A program made the translations under genes and the position numbers. A stretch of DNA of 64,000 nucleotides, taken from the NCBI RefSeq assembly GCF_001905545.1, contig NZ_LIPD01000018.1, positions 86,901 through 150,900 on the forward strand, given 5' to 3'. Positions within the stretch are counted from its first letter, which is position 1, and every line of letters starts with the position of its first letter. The notes beneath the pieces are model-generated. The model saw only the letters and a program-made list of their open reading frames with translations. It was not told the origin of the DNA and searched no databases. The DNA is from Streptomyces sp. CB02056 (GTDB lineage: Bacteria > Actinomycetota > Actinomycetes > Streptomycetales > Streptomycetaceae). Of this stretch, positions 43,701 through 50,573 are shown one piece after another.

Positions 43701-45489
43701 GACCGTCCGCGGCGCCGAGCCGCTCTGGGCCCTGGAGCTGGAGGCCGCCCGCCGGGTGATCCAGGTCCGGATCGCCGGCGAGCGCCGCTGGGCCGCGATC
43801 GAGGACGCCGGACGGCTGCGCGACGCGCTGGGCACCCCGCTGCCGGTCGGCGTCCCGGAGGCCTTCACCGAGCCGGTCAAGGACCCGCTGGGCGATCTGA
43901 TCGCCCGCCACGCCCGCACCCACGGCCCGTTCACCGCCGCCGAGGCCGCCGCCCGCTACGGCCTCGGCACCGCCGTGGTCACCGGCACCCTGCACCGCCT
44001 GACCGCCGCCGGCCGCCTGGTCCAGGGCCACTTCAGGCCCGCCGGGAGCCAGACCGACCCCGAGTGGCACACCGCCCCCGAGTGGTGCGACGCCGAGGTG
44101 CTGCGCCGGCTGCGCCGCCGCTCGCTCGCCGCCCTGCGCCACGAGGTCGAGCCGGTCCCGCCGCGCGCCCTGGCCGCCTTCCTGCCGCAGTGGCAGCACC
44201 TGGCCGGCCACCGGCTGCGCGGCCCGGACGGCCTGCTGCGGGTGGTCGAGCAGCTCCAGGGCACCGCCCTGCCCGCCTCCGCGCTGGAGAAGCTGATCCT
44301 CCCGGCCCGGCTCACCGACTACTCCCCCGGCCTGCTGGACGAGCTGATGGCGGCCGGCGAGATCGGCTGGTGCGGGGCCGGCGCCCTGCCCGGCAAGGAC
44401 GGCTGGCTCAGCCTGCACCTCGCCGAGAACGCCCACCTGCTGCGCCCCGAGCCCGTCCCGCCCGCACTCACCCCGGTGCACAGCGCCCTGATGTCCGCGC
44501 TGGCCGGCGGCTACGGCCTGTTCTTCCGCCAACTCGTCCAGCAGCTCCCGGAGGAGACCGCCGAGCCGGAGGTCGTCGAGGCGCTCTGGGACCTGGTCTG
44601 GGCCGGTTTCGTCACCAACGACACCCTCGCCCCGCTGCGCGCCCTGCTCGGCTCCGGCCGGACGGCGGGCGCCACCGCCCACCGCGCGCCCCGGTCCACC
44701 CCGCGCGGCCGCTACGGCGGTGCCGGCCGCGCCCTCGGCCGGGTCGGCGGCGCCCTGCGCAGCGGCCCGCCGACGGTGGCCGGCCGCTGGTCGCTGCTGC
44801 CCGTCCTCGCCGCCGACCCGACGGTCCGGGCCACCGCCCAGGCGCAGAACCTGCTGGACCGCCACGGCCTGCTCACCCGGGGCGCGGTGGCGGCCGAACG
44901 GGTGCCCGGCGGCTTCGCCGGGGTCTACCGGGTGCTCGCCGCGATGGAGGAGCGCGGCCGGGCCCGCCGCGGCTACTTCGTCGAGGGCCTGGGCGGCGCC
45001 CAGTTCGCCATGGAGGGCGCGGCCGACCGGCTGCGCTCGGTGAACGGCCGGTTGGAGCGGGCCCGGGCGGCCGAGTGGCCGGCCGCCCCGGCGGGCGAGC
45101 CGCCGCAGACGCTGGTGCTGGCCGCCGCCGATCCGGCCAACGCCTACGGCGCGGCCCTGCCCTGGCCCGACCCGCCCGCGGCCCCCGACGGCAAGGAGCC
45201 CACCGCCCACCGCCCGGGCCGCAAGGCGGGCGCCCTGGTGGTCCTGGTGGACGGCGAGCCGGCGCTGTACGTCGAGCGCGGCGGCAAGTCCCTGCTGGCC
45301 TGGCCGGAGGACGAGGCCACCCGGGCGCTGGCGGCCGGGGCGCTCGCGGCCGCCGTCCGGGAGGGCGCGCTCGGCAGCGTCACGGTCGAACGGGCCAACG
45401 GCGAGCCCGCCCTGGGCTCGGCCCTGGGCCGCGCGCTGGAGGAGGCGGGCTTCCACGCCACCCCGCGCGGCCTGCGCCTGCGCCCCTGA
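40777..45489 (+). CDS. lhr: Lhr-type large ATP-dependent helicase
   Basis: 1570 residues. Superfamily 2 helicase of the Lhr family. Walker A is APTGSGKT (residue about 47), the DEVH box is ILDEVHAVAGTKRG, motif III is SATVRP. Later motifs include TSSLELGIDMG and QRVGRAGHQVG. The Lhr winged-helix, beta-barrel and C-terminal domains occupy the rest, and a basic Gly/Arg-rich insert is near residue 1315. Actinobacterial Lhr proteins are 3'-5' helicases induced by DNA damage. Start: ATG at 40777; the frame open upstream to 39235 runs antisense to the S8 peptidase and is not part of the gene. Confidence 0.93.
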   Translation: MAPQHPTPSADDPLAGFAPATRAWFTGAFSAPTAAQAEAWQAIQRGTDVLVVAPTGSGKTLAAFLSALDRLSTTPPPAEPRHRCRVLYVSPLKALAVDVERNLRAPLAGLRQAAVRLGLPEPEVQVAIRSGDTPAADRRRFATHPPDILITTPESLFLLLTSASREALRGVDTVILDEVHAVAGTKRGAHLALSLERLDELLDRPARRIGLSATVRPVEEVARFLSPRRGAAVVQPAAAKEFDLSVVVPVPDLDDLPAAPATGGAAGTDPQRQASIWPHVEERIVDLVEAHRSTIVFANSRRLAERLCNRLNEIAYERATGAAVPEAHAPAELMGGSGAAKGAPPVIARAHHGSVSKEQRSLVEEELKAGRLPAVVATSSLELGIDMGAVELVVQVESPPSVASGLQRVGRAGHQVGAVSTGVFFPKYRGDLVQSAVVTERMRAGRIEALRIPRNPLDVLAQQLVAMTALDTWPVDDLLAVVRRAAPFATLPQSAFDAVLDMLAGRYPSDAFAELRPRLVWDRVAGTVTGRPGAQRLAVTSGGTIPDRGLFGVFIAGSDPEKKGGGGRRVGELDEEMVYESRVGDVFTLGTTSWRIEEITHDKVLVTPAPGVPGRLPFWKGDTLGRPLELGRALGAFTRELGALPPEAATERLKRAGLDDWAAANLLDYLAEQRAACGHLPDDRTIVVERFRDELGDWRIVVHSPFGAQVHAPWALALGARLREQHGLDPQVMHADDGIVLRLPDADLLSLDFDFSSPSARSGQDEAPVGADATLFDPGEIEQLVTDQVGGSALFASRFRECAGRALLLPRRSPGRRTPLWQQRQRAAQLLEVASEYGSFPIVLEAVRECLQDVFDVPGLVELMGDLESRAVRLVEVTTPEPSPFARSLLFGYVAQFLYEGDSPLAERRAAALSLDSRLLSELLGQAELSELLDPRVLAELEAELQRLTPERRIKDAEGVADALRLLGPLSEAELTVRGAEPLWALELEAARRVIQVRIAGERRWAAIEDAGRLRDALGTPLPVGVPEAFTEPVKDPLGDLIARHARTHGPFTAAEAAARYGLGTAVVTGTLHRLTAAGRLVQGHFRPAGSQTDPEWHTAPEWCDAEVLRRLRRRSLAALRHEVEPVPPRALAAFLPQWQHLAGHRLRGPDGLLRVVEQLQGTALPASALEKLILPARLTDYSPGLLDELMAAGEIGWCGAGALPGKDGWLSLHLAENAHLLRPEPVPPALTPVHSALMSALAGGYGLFFRQLVQQLPEETAEPEVVEALWDLVWAGFVTNDTLAPLRALLGSGRTAGATAHRAPRSTPRGRYGGAGRALGRVGGALRSGPPTVAGRWSLLPVLAADPTVRATAQAQNLLDRHGLLTRGAVAAERVPGGFAGVYRVLAAMEERGRARRGYFVEGLGGAQFAMEGAADRLRSVNGRLERARAAEWPAAPAGEPPQTLVLAAADPANAYGAALPWPDPPAAPDGKEPTAHRPGRKAGALVVLVDGEPALYVERGGKSLLAWPEDEATRALAAGALAAAVREGALGSVTVERANGEPALGSALGRALEEAGFHATPRGLRLRP

Positions 45490-45511
45490 TCCACGGCGGC
45501 ACCCGTAGGAC

Positions 45512-45550
45512 GCCGGAGGCCGCGGGGTCGTCGCCCCCGCGGCCTCCGGC
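45512..45550. terminator. Bidirectional terminator between lhr and the membrane protein gene
   Basis: Perfect 16-bp stem GCCGGAGGCCGCGGGG/CCCCGCGGCCTCCGGC with a 7-base loop, placed 23 bp after the lhr stop and 9 bp before the end of the converging gene. Confidence 0.85.
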
Positions 45551-45558
45551 CACGTCCA

Positions 45559-45858
45559 TCACCCGATCGGCGGTGGCTGTACCTCCACCGGTCCTACCGG
45601 CTCCGCACGCGGGCGCCGGGCCGGTCCGGTCGCGTTCCAGTCTGCGTGGACCGGAATGAGACCGAGTCCCCAGCCGCCGGCCACGAGCAGCCCCAGCGCC
45701 GCACCGTCGGTCAGCTGTCCCCGGACCACCAGGAGCCACCAGGCGAGCCCGGCCGCCGAGGCCGCCAGCACCCACCGCACCGGACGCCGTACCCGGAGGA
45801 ACAGCCGCGCCCGGGCCCGTATTCGGGCCATCGGGCGCGTCTGCGCGTCTGTTCGCAC
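45559..45858 (-). CDS. Small membrane protein of unknown function
   Basis: 99 residues. Arg-rich N-terminus, then two membrane segments (VRWVLAASAAGLAWWLLVV and ALGLLVAGGWGLGLIPV) and a Pro-rich tail. No known function. The GTG at 45856-45858 has a GGGAGGG Shine-Dalgarno. It follows clgR on the same strand. Confidence 0.7.
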   Translation of the reverse strand: MRTDAQTRPMARIRARARLFLRVRRPVRWVLAASAAGLAWWLLVVRGQLTDGAALGLLVAGGWGLGLIPVHADWNATGPARRPRAEPVGPVEVQPPPIG

Positions 45859-45913
45859 GACCGCCCTCCCTTCGCTCGCCCCGGGCAGGGGCGCCCGGGA
45901 GTCGAGGCCGGGA

Positions 45914-46282
45914 TCAGGCGGCGACCACGTCCATCGCGGCGGCCTTGGGCGACATGTTCGCCCGGTCGGTGCCGGGGGCGGGCAGCGGAACCGGTTCGAG
46001 TACCGGCCTCAGCAGATCACCTTCGGAGAGGGTGGCCATCGCCGCAAGTTCAGCGAGCGACAGTTCGTCGCTGACCTCGCGCATGACCTCGGACATCCGG
46101 ACGTCGAGTGCGTCGCAGATGGCGGAGAGCAGCTCCGAGGAGGCCTCCTTCTGTCCCCGCTCGACCTCGGAGAGGTATCCGAGCGAAACCCTGGCTGCCG
46201 CCGACACCTCGCGGAGTGTGCGGCCCTGGCGCTGGCGCTGCCGACGCAGTACATCGCCCAGTAGGCGACGAAGCAGGATCAT
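45914..46282 (-). CDS. clgR: Helix-turn-helix regulator ClgR
   Basis: 122 residues. Activator of clp protease genes. The HTH domain is LRRQRQRQGRTLREVSAAARVSLGYLSEVERGQKEASSELL. The C-terminus ends in DVVAA; such Ala-Ala ends are recognised by ClpP-dependent proteolysis, which controls ClgR levels. Start: ATG at 46282, with GAGGGAGG before it; the longer ORF frame reads into the leader. pncC and pgsA lie upstream on the same strand. Confidence 0.95.
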   Translation of the reverse strand: MILLRRLLGDVLRRQRQRQGRTLREVSAAARVSLGYLSEVERGQKEASSELLSAICDALDVRMSEVMREVSDELSLAELAAMATLSEGDLLRPVLEPVPLPAPGTDRANMSPKAAAMDVVAA

Positions 46283-46631
46283 CGGTGCCTCCCTCCTCGG
46301 ACTGCGGATCGAGATGTCACGACCCCACCGTACCGCCTTGCCCGCTTCGCGTGCGGGGACCCTGGTCGTGTTCACTCTGGGCTGCAAGGCCGTCCCCCTC
46401 CTTGTTCCGGTGTCGCACCCGGGTTCGCGGGCCCCTCGTGGTACCCGTAGCGACCCACCCGGCCACCGTCACGCAACTCGTTCGCCACCTGGTTTCTGCC
46501 CAACCAGGGTGTTGGATGTAACACGATCCTCCCGCTGTCCCATACCCGCGCGCCCGCCCGGCGATCCCGGTCGCTGGAGGCCCTCCCCACGGGCCCCGGT
46601 CACGCGAAACCGGCCGGCCGTACGAACCGGC
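46283..46631. promoter_or_regulatory. clgR upstream region
   Basis: 349 bases without a gene between pncC and clgR. It contains an inverted repeat CCTGGTT-7-AACCAGG at 46488-46508 and no clear ClgR-type CGC-N5-GCG site. A possible -10 (TACGGT, minus strand) lies near 46330. Nothing else is recognisable. Confidence 0.5.
46488..46508 (-). promoter_or_regulatory. Inverted repeat upstream of clgR
   Basis: CCTGGTT and AACCAGG, separated by 7 bases, form a perfect 7-bp palindrome. Too distant (about 210 bp) from the start to be a usual operator. It could also be a weak terminator for pncC. Confidence 0.4.
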
Positions 46632-47174
46632 CTACCGTGCGAACCGACCGACCAGCAGCTCCAGCGCGGCGGTCACCGCTTCGTGACGGATTGTGGCACG
46701 ACCGCCCGACAGCAGGGGAGAACTGACCAGAGTTCCCCCCGGGCCGGCGACGGCCAGGTGTACGGTGCCCACCGGCTGCCCGTCCTGCGGGTCCGGCCCG
46801 GCCACCCCGGTCGTCGCGAGCCCGTACGTGGCCCCCAGCAGTGCGCGCACGCCCTCGGCCATCTGTCGGGCCACCACCGGGTGGACCGGCCCGTACACGT
46901 CCAGCAGGCCCTCGTCCACCCCGAGCACCGAGGCCTTCAGCTCGGTCGCGTACGCGGTGACCGAGCCCCGGAAGGTCGCGGACGCCCCGGGGACGTCCAC
47001 CAGCGCGGCGGCCAGCAGCCCCCCGGTCAGCGACTCGGCGACGGCGAGCGTGCCGCCCTCGGCCCGCAGCGCGGCGTGCGCCCGCTCGGCCAGTGCGAAG
47101 TCCCGCGCCGCCGCGTCCGGCGCCACCGCGTCCCGCGCCGCCGCGCCGTGCTCCGCCACGTCCCGCTCTGACAC
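46632..47174 (-). CDS. pncC: Nicotinamide-nucleotide amidohydrolase (CinA C-terminal domain, PncC)
   Basis: 180 residues. Deamidates NMN in NAD recycling. The family motifs AVAESLTGGLLAAAL, YATELKASVLGV, ATTGVAGPDPQDGQPVGTVHLAV and RHEAVTAALELL are in order. A roughly 25-residue Ala/Asp-rich extension precedes the domain, which lacks the CinA N-terminal half. The GTG start at 47172-47174 is 16 bp after pgsA. Confidence 0.9.
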   Translation of the reverse strand: MSERDVAEHGAAARDAVAPDAAARDFALAERAHAALRAEGGTLAVAESLTGGLLAAALVDVPGASATFRGSVTAYATELKASVLGVDEGLLDVYGPVHPVVARQMAEGVRALLGATYGLATTGVAGPDPQDGQPVGTVHLAVAGPGGTLVSSPLLSGGRATIRHEAVTAALELLVGRFAR

Positions 47175-47190
47175 CCGGTTCCCCCGTCGC

Positions 47191-47829
47191 TCAGCGGCCG
47201 GCCCGCGCCGCGGTCCGTCCCTCGCGGCGCAGGCGCAGCGCCTGCCCGATGTAGTCCAGCGCGGTGCCGACGGTCAGCAGCACCGCCAGCCCCATCAGGA
47301 CCGCCCGCCCGGTGGCCAGCCAGCCGGTCAGGTCCAGTACGTACATGCCGACCGCGGTGCCCTGGGTCAGCGTCTTGAGCTTGCCGCCGCGGCTGGCCGG
47401 GATGACCCCGTAGCGGATCACCCAGAACCGCATCAGGGTGATGCCGAGCTCGCGGGCCAGGATCACCGCGGTGACCCACCAGGGCAGGTCGCCGAGCAGC
47501 GAGAGGCCGATCAGCGCCGAGCCCATGATCGCCTTGTCGGCGATCGGGTCGGCGATCTTCCCGAAGTCGGTGACCAGGCCCTTGCGCCGGGCCAGTTCAC
47601 CGTCGAACAGGTCGGTGATCATCGCGATCGCGAACGAGGCCCAGGCGACCGAGCGCCACTTGGGGTCGTGCCCGCCGCCGGCGAACAGCAGCGCCACGAA
47701 GACCGGCACCAGCAGCACCCGGACCATCGTGAGCACGTTGGCGATGTTCCAGATCCCCGGGGTCGACGGCGCCGCGGCCACCGGTCTGCCCGGGTGGGCC
47801 GCGGCCGGGGCGCCGGGCCCCTTGGTCAT
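47191..47829 (-). CDS. pgsA: CDP-alcohol phosphatidyltransferase PgsA
   Basis: 212 residues with about four to five membrane segments. Makes phosphatidylglycerol phosphate. The CDP-alcohol motif is DLFDGELARRKGLVTDFGK followed by ADPIADK, giving the D-x3-D pattern. Ala/Pro-rich N-terminus. The ATG at 47827-47829 overlaps the rimO stop (ATGA). Confidence 0.92.
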   Translation of the reverse strand: MTKGPGAPAAAHPGRPVAAAPSTPGIWNIANVLTMVRVLLVPVFVALLFAGGGHDPKWRSVAWASFAIAMITDLFDGELARRKGLVTDFGKIADPIADKAIMGSALIGLSLLGDLPWWVTAVILARELGITLMRFWVIRYGVIPASRGGKLKTLTQGTAVGMYVLDLTGWLATGRAVLMGLAVLLTVGTALDYIGQALRLRREGRTAARAGR

Positions 47830-49331
47830 TCCCCGGCTCCCGAGGCCTCGGCCCCCGACGTCCGGGGCAGTCGCACCTGCTCCAGCGCCTCGGCGATCAG
47901 GTCGACGCCCTCGCTGGCGACCACCTTGGCCCGCCAGAACTGGCCGACCGCGGGGGCCTCGACGCCCTCCAGGGTGGTCAGGCCGTCGGTCTCCGGCGCC
48001 TGGTGGGCGGAGCGGCCCTCGACCACGCCGTCCTCGATCGACTCGATCAGCACCTCGACCTCGGTGCCGATCCGCTGCTCGGCCCGCTGGGCGGTCATCT
48101 CCTCGGCCAGCCGGCTCAGCCGGTCCACCCGGTCGGCGATCACGTCGTCGGCGAGCTTGCCGTCGTAGGTCGCGGCCTCGGTGCCGTCCTCGTCCGAGTA
48201 GCCGAAGACGCCGATCGCGTCCAGCCCGGCGTGGGTGACGAAGCGCTCCAGCTCGGCGAAGTCCTCCTCGGTCTCGCCGGGGAAGCCGACGATGAAGTTG
48301 GACCGGGCGCCGGCCTGCGGGGCCTTGCCGCGGATGGTGCCCAGCAGCTCCAGGAACTGGTCGGTGGAGCCGAAGCGGCGCATCCGGCGCAGCACGGCGG
48401 GCGCCGAGTGCTGGAAGGACAGGTCGAAGTAGGGCACCACGTCGGCGGTGCCGGTCATCGAGTCGACCAGGCCCGGGCGCATCTCGGCCGGCTGGAGGTA
48501 GGAGACCCGGACCCGCTCGACGCCCTCGATCGCGGAGATCTCGCCGAGCAGCGTCTCCAGCAGCCGGATGTCGCCGAGGTCCTTGCCGTACGAGGTGTTG
48601 TTCTCGCTCACCAGGACGATCTCGCGCACGCCCTGCCCGGCCAGCCACTGGGCCTCGTTGAGCACGTCGGAAGGGCGGCGGGAGATGAAGGAGCCGCGGA
48701 AGGCCGGGATGGCGCAGAAGGAGCAGCGCCGGTCGCAGCCGGAGGCGAGCTTGACGGAGGCGACCGGGCTGTCGTCCAGCCGCTTGCGCAGGGTGCGCGG
48801 GCCGGAGGCCGGGGCGAGGCCGTCGGGCAGGTCGGCGATGGGCTCGGCGGCGGCCTCGGTGCCGTGGCCGGGCAGGGCGACGGTCTCGGCGGCGCTCTGC
48901 CGCTCGGCGGGGCTGATCGGCAGCAGCTTGCGGCGGTCGCGCGGGAGGTGCGGGGCGTGGTGGCCGCCGGAGAGGATGGTCTGGAGGCGGTCGGAGATGT
49001 CCGCGTAGTCGTCGAAGCCGAGGACGCCGTCCGCCTCGGGGAGGGCGTCGGCGAGCTCCTTGCCGTACCGCTCGGCCATGCAGCCGACCGCGACGACGGC
49101 CTGGGTGCGGCCGTGCCCCTTGAGGTCGTTGGCCTCCAGCAGGGCGTCCACCGAGTCCTTCTTGGCGGCCTCGACGAAGCCGCAGGTGTTGACCACGGCG
49201 ACGTCCGCTTCGGAGGCGTCGTCGACCAGCGACCAGCCGTCGGCCTCCAGTCGCCCGGCGAGTTCCTCGGAGTCCACCTCGTTGCGGGCGCATCCGAGCG
49301 TGACAAGGGCGACAGTACGGCGTTCAGGCAT
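47826..49331 (-). CDS. rimO: Ribosomal protein S12 methylthiotransferase RimO
   Basis: 501 residues. Radical-SAM methylthiotransferase for Asp of S12. N-terminal cluster cysteines are in TLGCARNEVDSEEL, NTCGFVEAAKKDS and AVGCMAERYG. The radical-SAM motif is GCDRRCSFCAIPAFRG. An actinobacterial insert lies before it (residues about 130-185). TRAM domain at the end. The ATG at 49331 has no Shine-Dalgarno, and TAATCT lies 7 bases before it, consistent with a leaderless mRNA. MiaB, a paralogue, is 25 kb away. Confidence 0.95.
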   Translation of the reverse strand: MPERRTVALVTLGCARNEVDSEELAGRLEADGWSLVDDASEADVAVVNTCGFVEAAKKDSVDALLEANDLKGHGRTQAVVAVGCMAERYGKELADALPEADGVLGFDDYADISDRLQTILSGGHHAPHLPRDRRKLLPISPAERQSAAETVALPGHGTEAAAEPIADLPDGLAPASGPRTLRKRLDDSPVASVKLASGCDRRCSFCAIPAFRGSFISRRPSDVLNEAQWLAGQGVREIVLVSENNTSYGKDLGDIRLLETLLGEISAIEGVERVRVSYLQPAEMRPGLVDSMTGTADVVPYFDLSFQHSAPAVLRRMRRFGSTDQFLELLGTIRGKAPQAGARSNFIVGFPGETEEDFAELERFVTHAGLDAIGVFGYSDEDGTEAATYDGKLADDVIADRVDRLSRLAEEMTAQRAEQRIGTEVEVLIESIEDGVVEGRSAHQAPETDGLTTLEGVEAPAVGQFWRAKVVASEGVDLIAEALEQVRLPRTSGAEASGAGE

Positions 49332-49427
49332 AGGCCCAAGATTAACGCGCGGGCTCCGGTGCCGTTCGCCCCGGAGGCCGCGCGCCTCGGATCAGCTGAT
49401 CATCAGCGGGCCGGACGGCCCCTGTGG

Positions 49428-50291
49428 TCAGCCCGCCTGCGGGTCTCCGGGGGTGTACGTGACGTGCACCACCTGGCCGTCCTTGCCCAGGAGGCCGAGG
49501 TCCTTCCCGTTGACGTACGCGTGCACGGCCCCGCCGTTGCCGAGCACCAGCTTGATCTGCTTGGGGTCGGTGAAGGTCTGGTCCTGGCCGTTGCCGATGT
49601 TGTTCTGGAACAGCGACTTGCCGTTGCCGTCCATCGCCGAGACCCAGCTGGTGCCCTCGGCGACCAGCTTCACGGTGACCTTGTCGGCCGGGACGGCGGC
49701 GATCGCGGCGGCGCTCGGCACTGGCGCCGGCGGCTGGACGGCGGGGGTGGCGGCGGGGGCCACCGAGCCGGTCCCGGAGCCGCTGGGCAGCGGCGCGCTG
49801 GCCGAGCCGGTGGTGCCGTGCCCGCCCTTGCCGCTGACCAGGTTGAAGCCGATCAGCGCGACCACGGCGACGATCGCGGCGACCATGGCGGCCGCCCAGT
49901 TCGGCCGGCCGCGCCGGGGCACCTTGATCGGGCCGCTGTCGATCAGCTGGGTCGCCGGGCGCCTGGCGGCGGGCGGGCCGCCGTGCGCGGCGTCGTACCG
50001 GGCGACCAGCGCCTCGCCGTCCAGGCCGACCGCGCGGGCGATCAGCCGGATGTTTCCTCGGGCGTAGAAGTCGCCGCCGCAGCGGGCGAAGTCGTCCTCC
50101 TCGATGGCATGGACGATCGGCACCCGCACCCGGGTGGCGGTACTCACCTGGTCCACCGTGAGCCCCGCGTCGATCCGGGCGGTGGACAGCACCCGGCCGA
50201 TGCTCGGGGCATCGGCCGCCTGCACCACGTCGTCGGTCGGCTCGACGGACGGCATGGCGTTCTCGCGGTCGGAGGACTTGCCGATGGTCAC
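49428..50291 (-). CDS. RodZ-like helix-turn-helix membrane protein
   Basis: 287 residues from the GTG at 50289-50291 (AAAGGCG upstream). An HTH_25 domain occupies residues about 25-100 (PSIGRVLSTARIDAGLTVDQ, ending ALVARYDAAHG). One membrane helix follows (NWAAAMVAAIVAVVALIGFNL), then a Ser/Gly/Pro linker and an extracytoplasmic DUF4115 domain (VTVKLVAEGTSWVSAMDGNGK). This is the layout of RodZ, which organises MreB and cell shape. Upstream is ftsK, downstream rimO. Confidence 0.87.
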   Translation of the reverse strand: MTIGKSSDRENAMPSVEPTDDVVQAADAPSIGRVLSTARIDAGLTVDQVSTATRVRVPIVHAIEEDDFARCGGDFYARGNIRLIARAVGLDGEALVARYDAAHGGPPAARRPATQLIDSGPIKVPRRGRPNWAAAMVAAIVAVVALIGFNLVSGKGGHGTTGSASAPLPSGSGTGSVAPAATPAVQPPAPVPSAAAIAAVPADKVTVKLVAEGTSWVSAMDGNGKSLFQNNIGNGQDQTFTDPKQIKLVLGNGGAVHAYVNGKDLGLLGKDGQVVHVTYTPGDPQAG

Positions 50292-50573
50292 GGGGCACGC
50301 CTTTCGAGCGGATGGCCACCTGCTGGGGAACAGTCTAGGGGCGCGGGCGGATCGTTTCTCAAGCGGAACGGGCCGAATGCGCGCGCCCGGTCCGACCGGG
50401 GTCCGGCACGGCGCTGACGAACCGTCAGTGGAGCCGTGCGGGGGGAGCCCGGCGGTCGCTTTCCGCCGTGTGACGCGGCGTACGGACGTTCGGTTCCCCA
50501 CACGGCGCCTACCCTCCTCCGAACGAGTGACACCTCGGTCAGGACACGGGCCGCCGGCCCCGGGGGCCGACCG

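Noticed and set aside
46283..46631. ClgR autoregulatory site CGC-N5-GCG
   Set aside because: Only half-sites such as GTTCGCC are present; no full palindrome with the right spacing.
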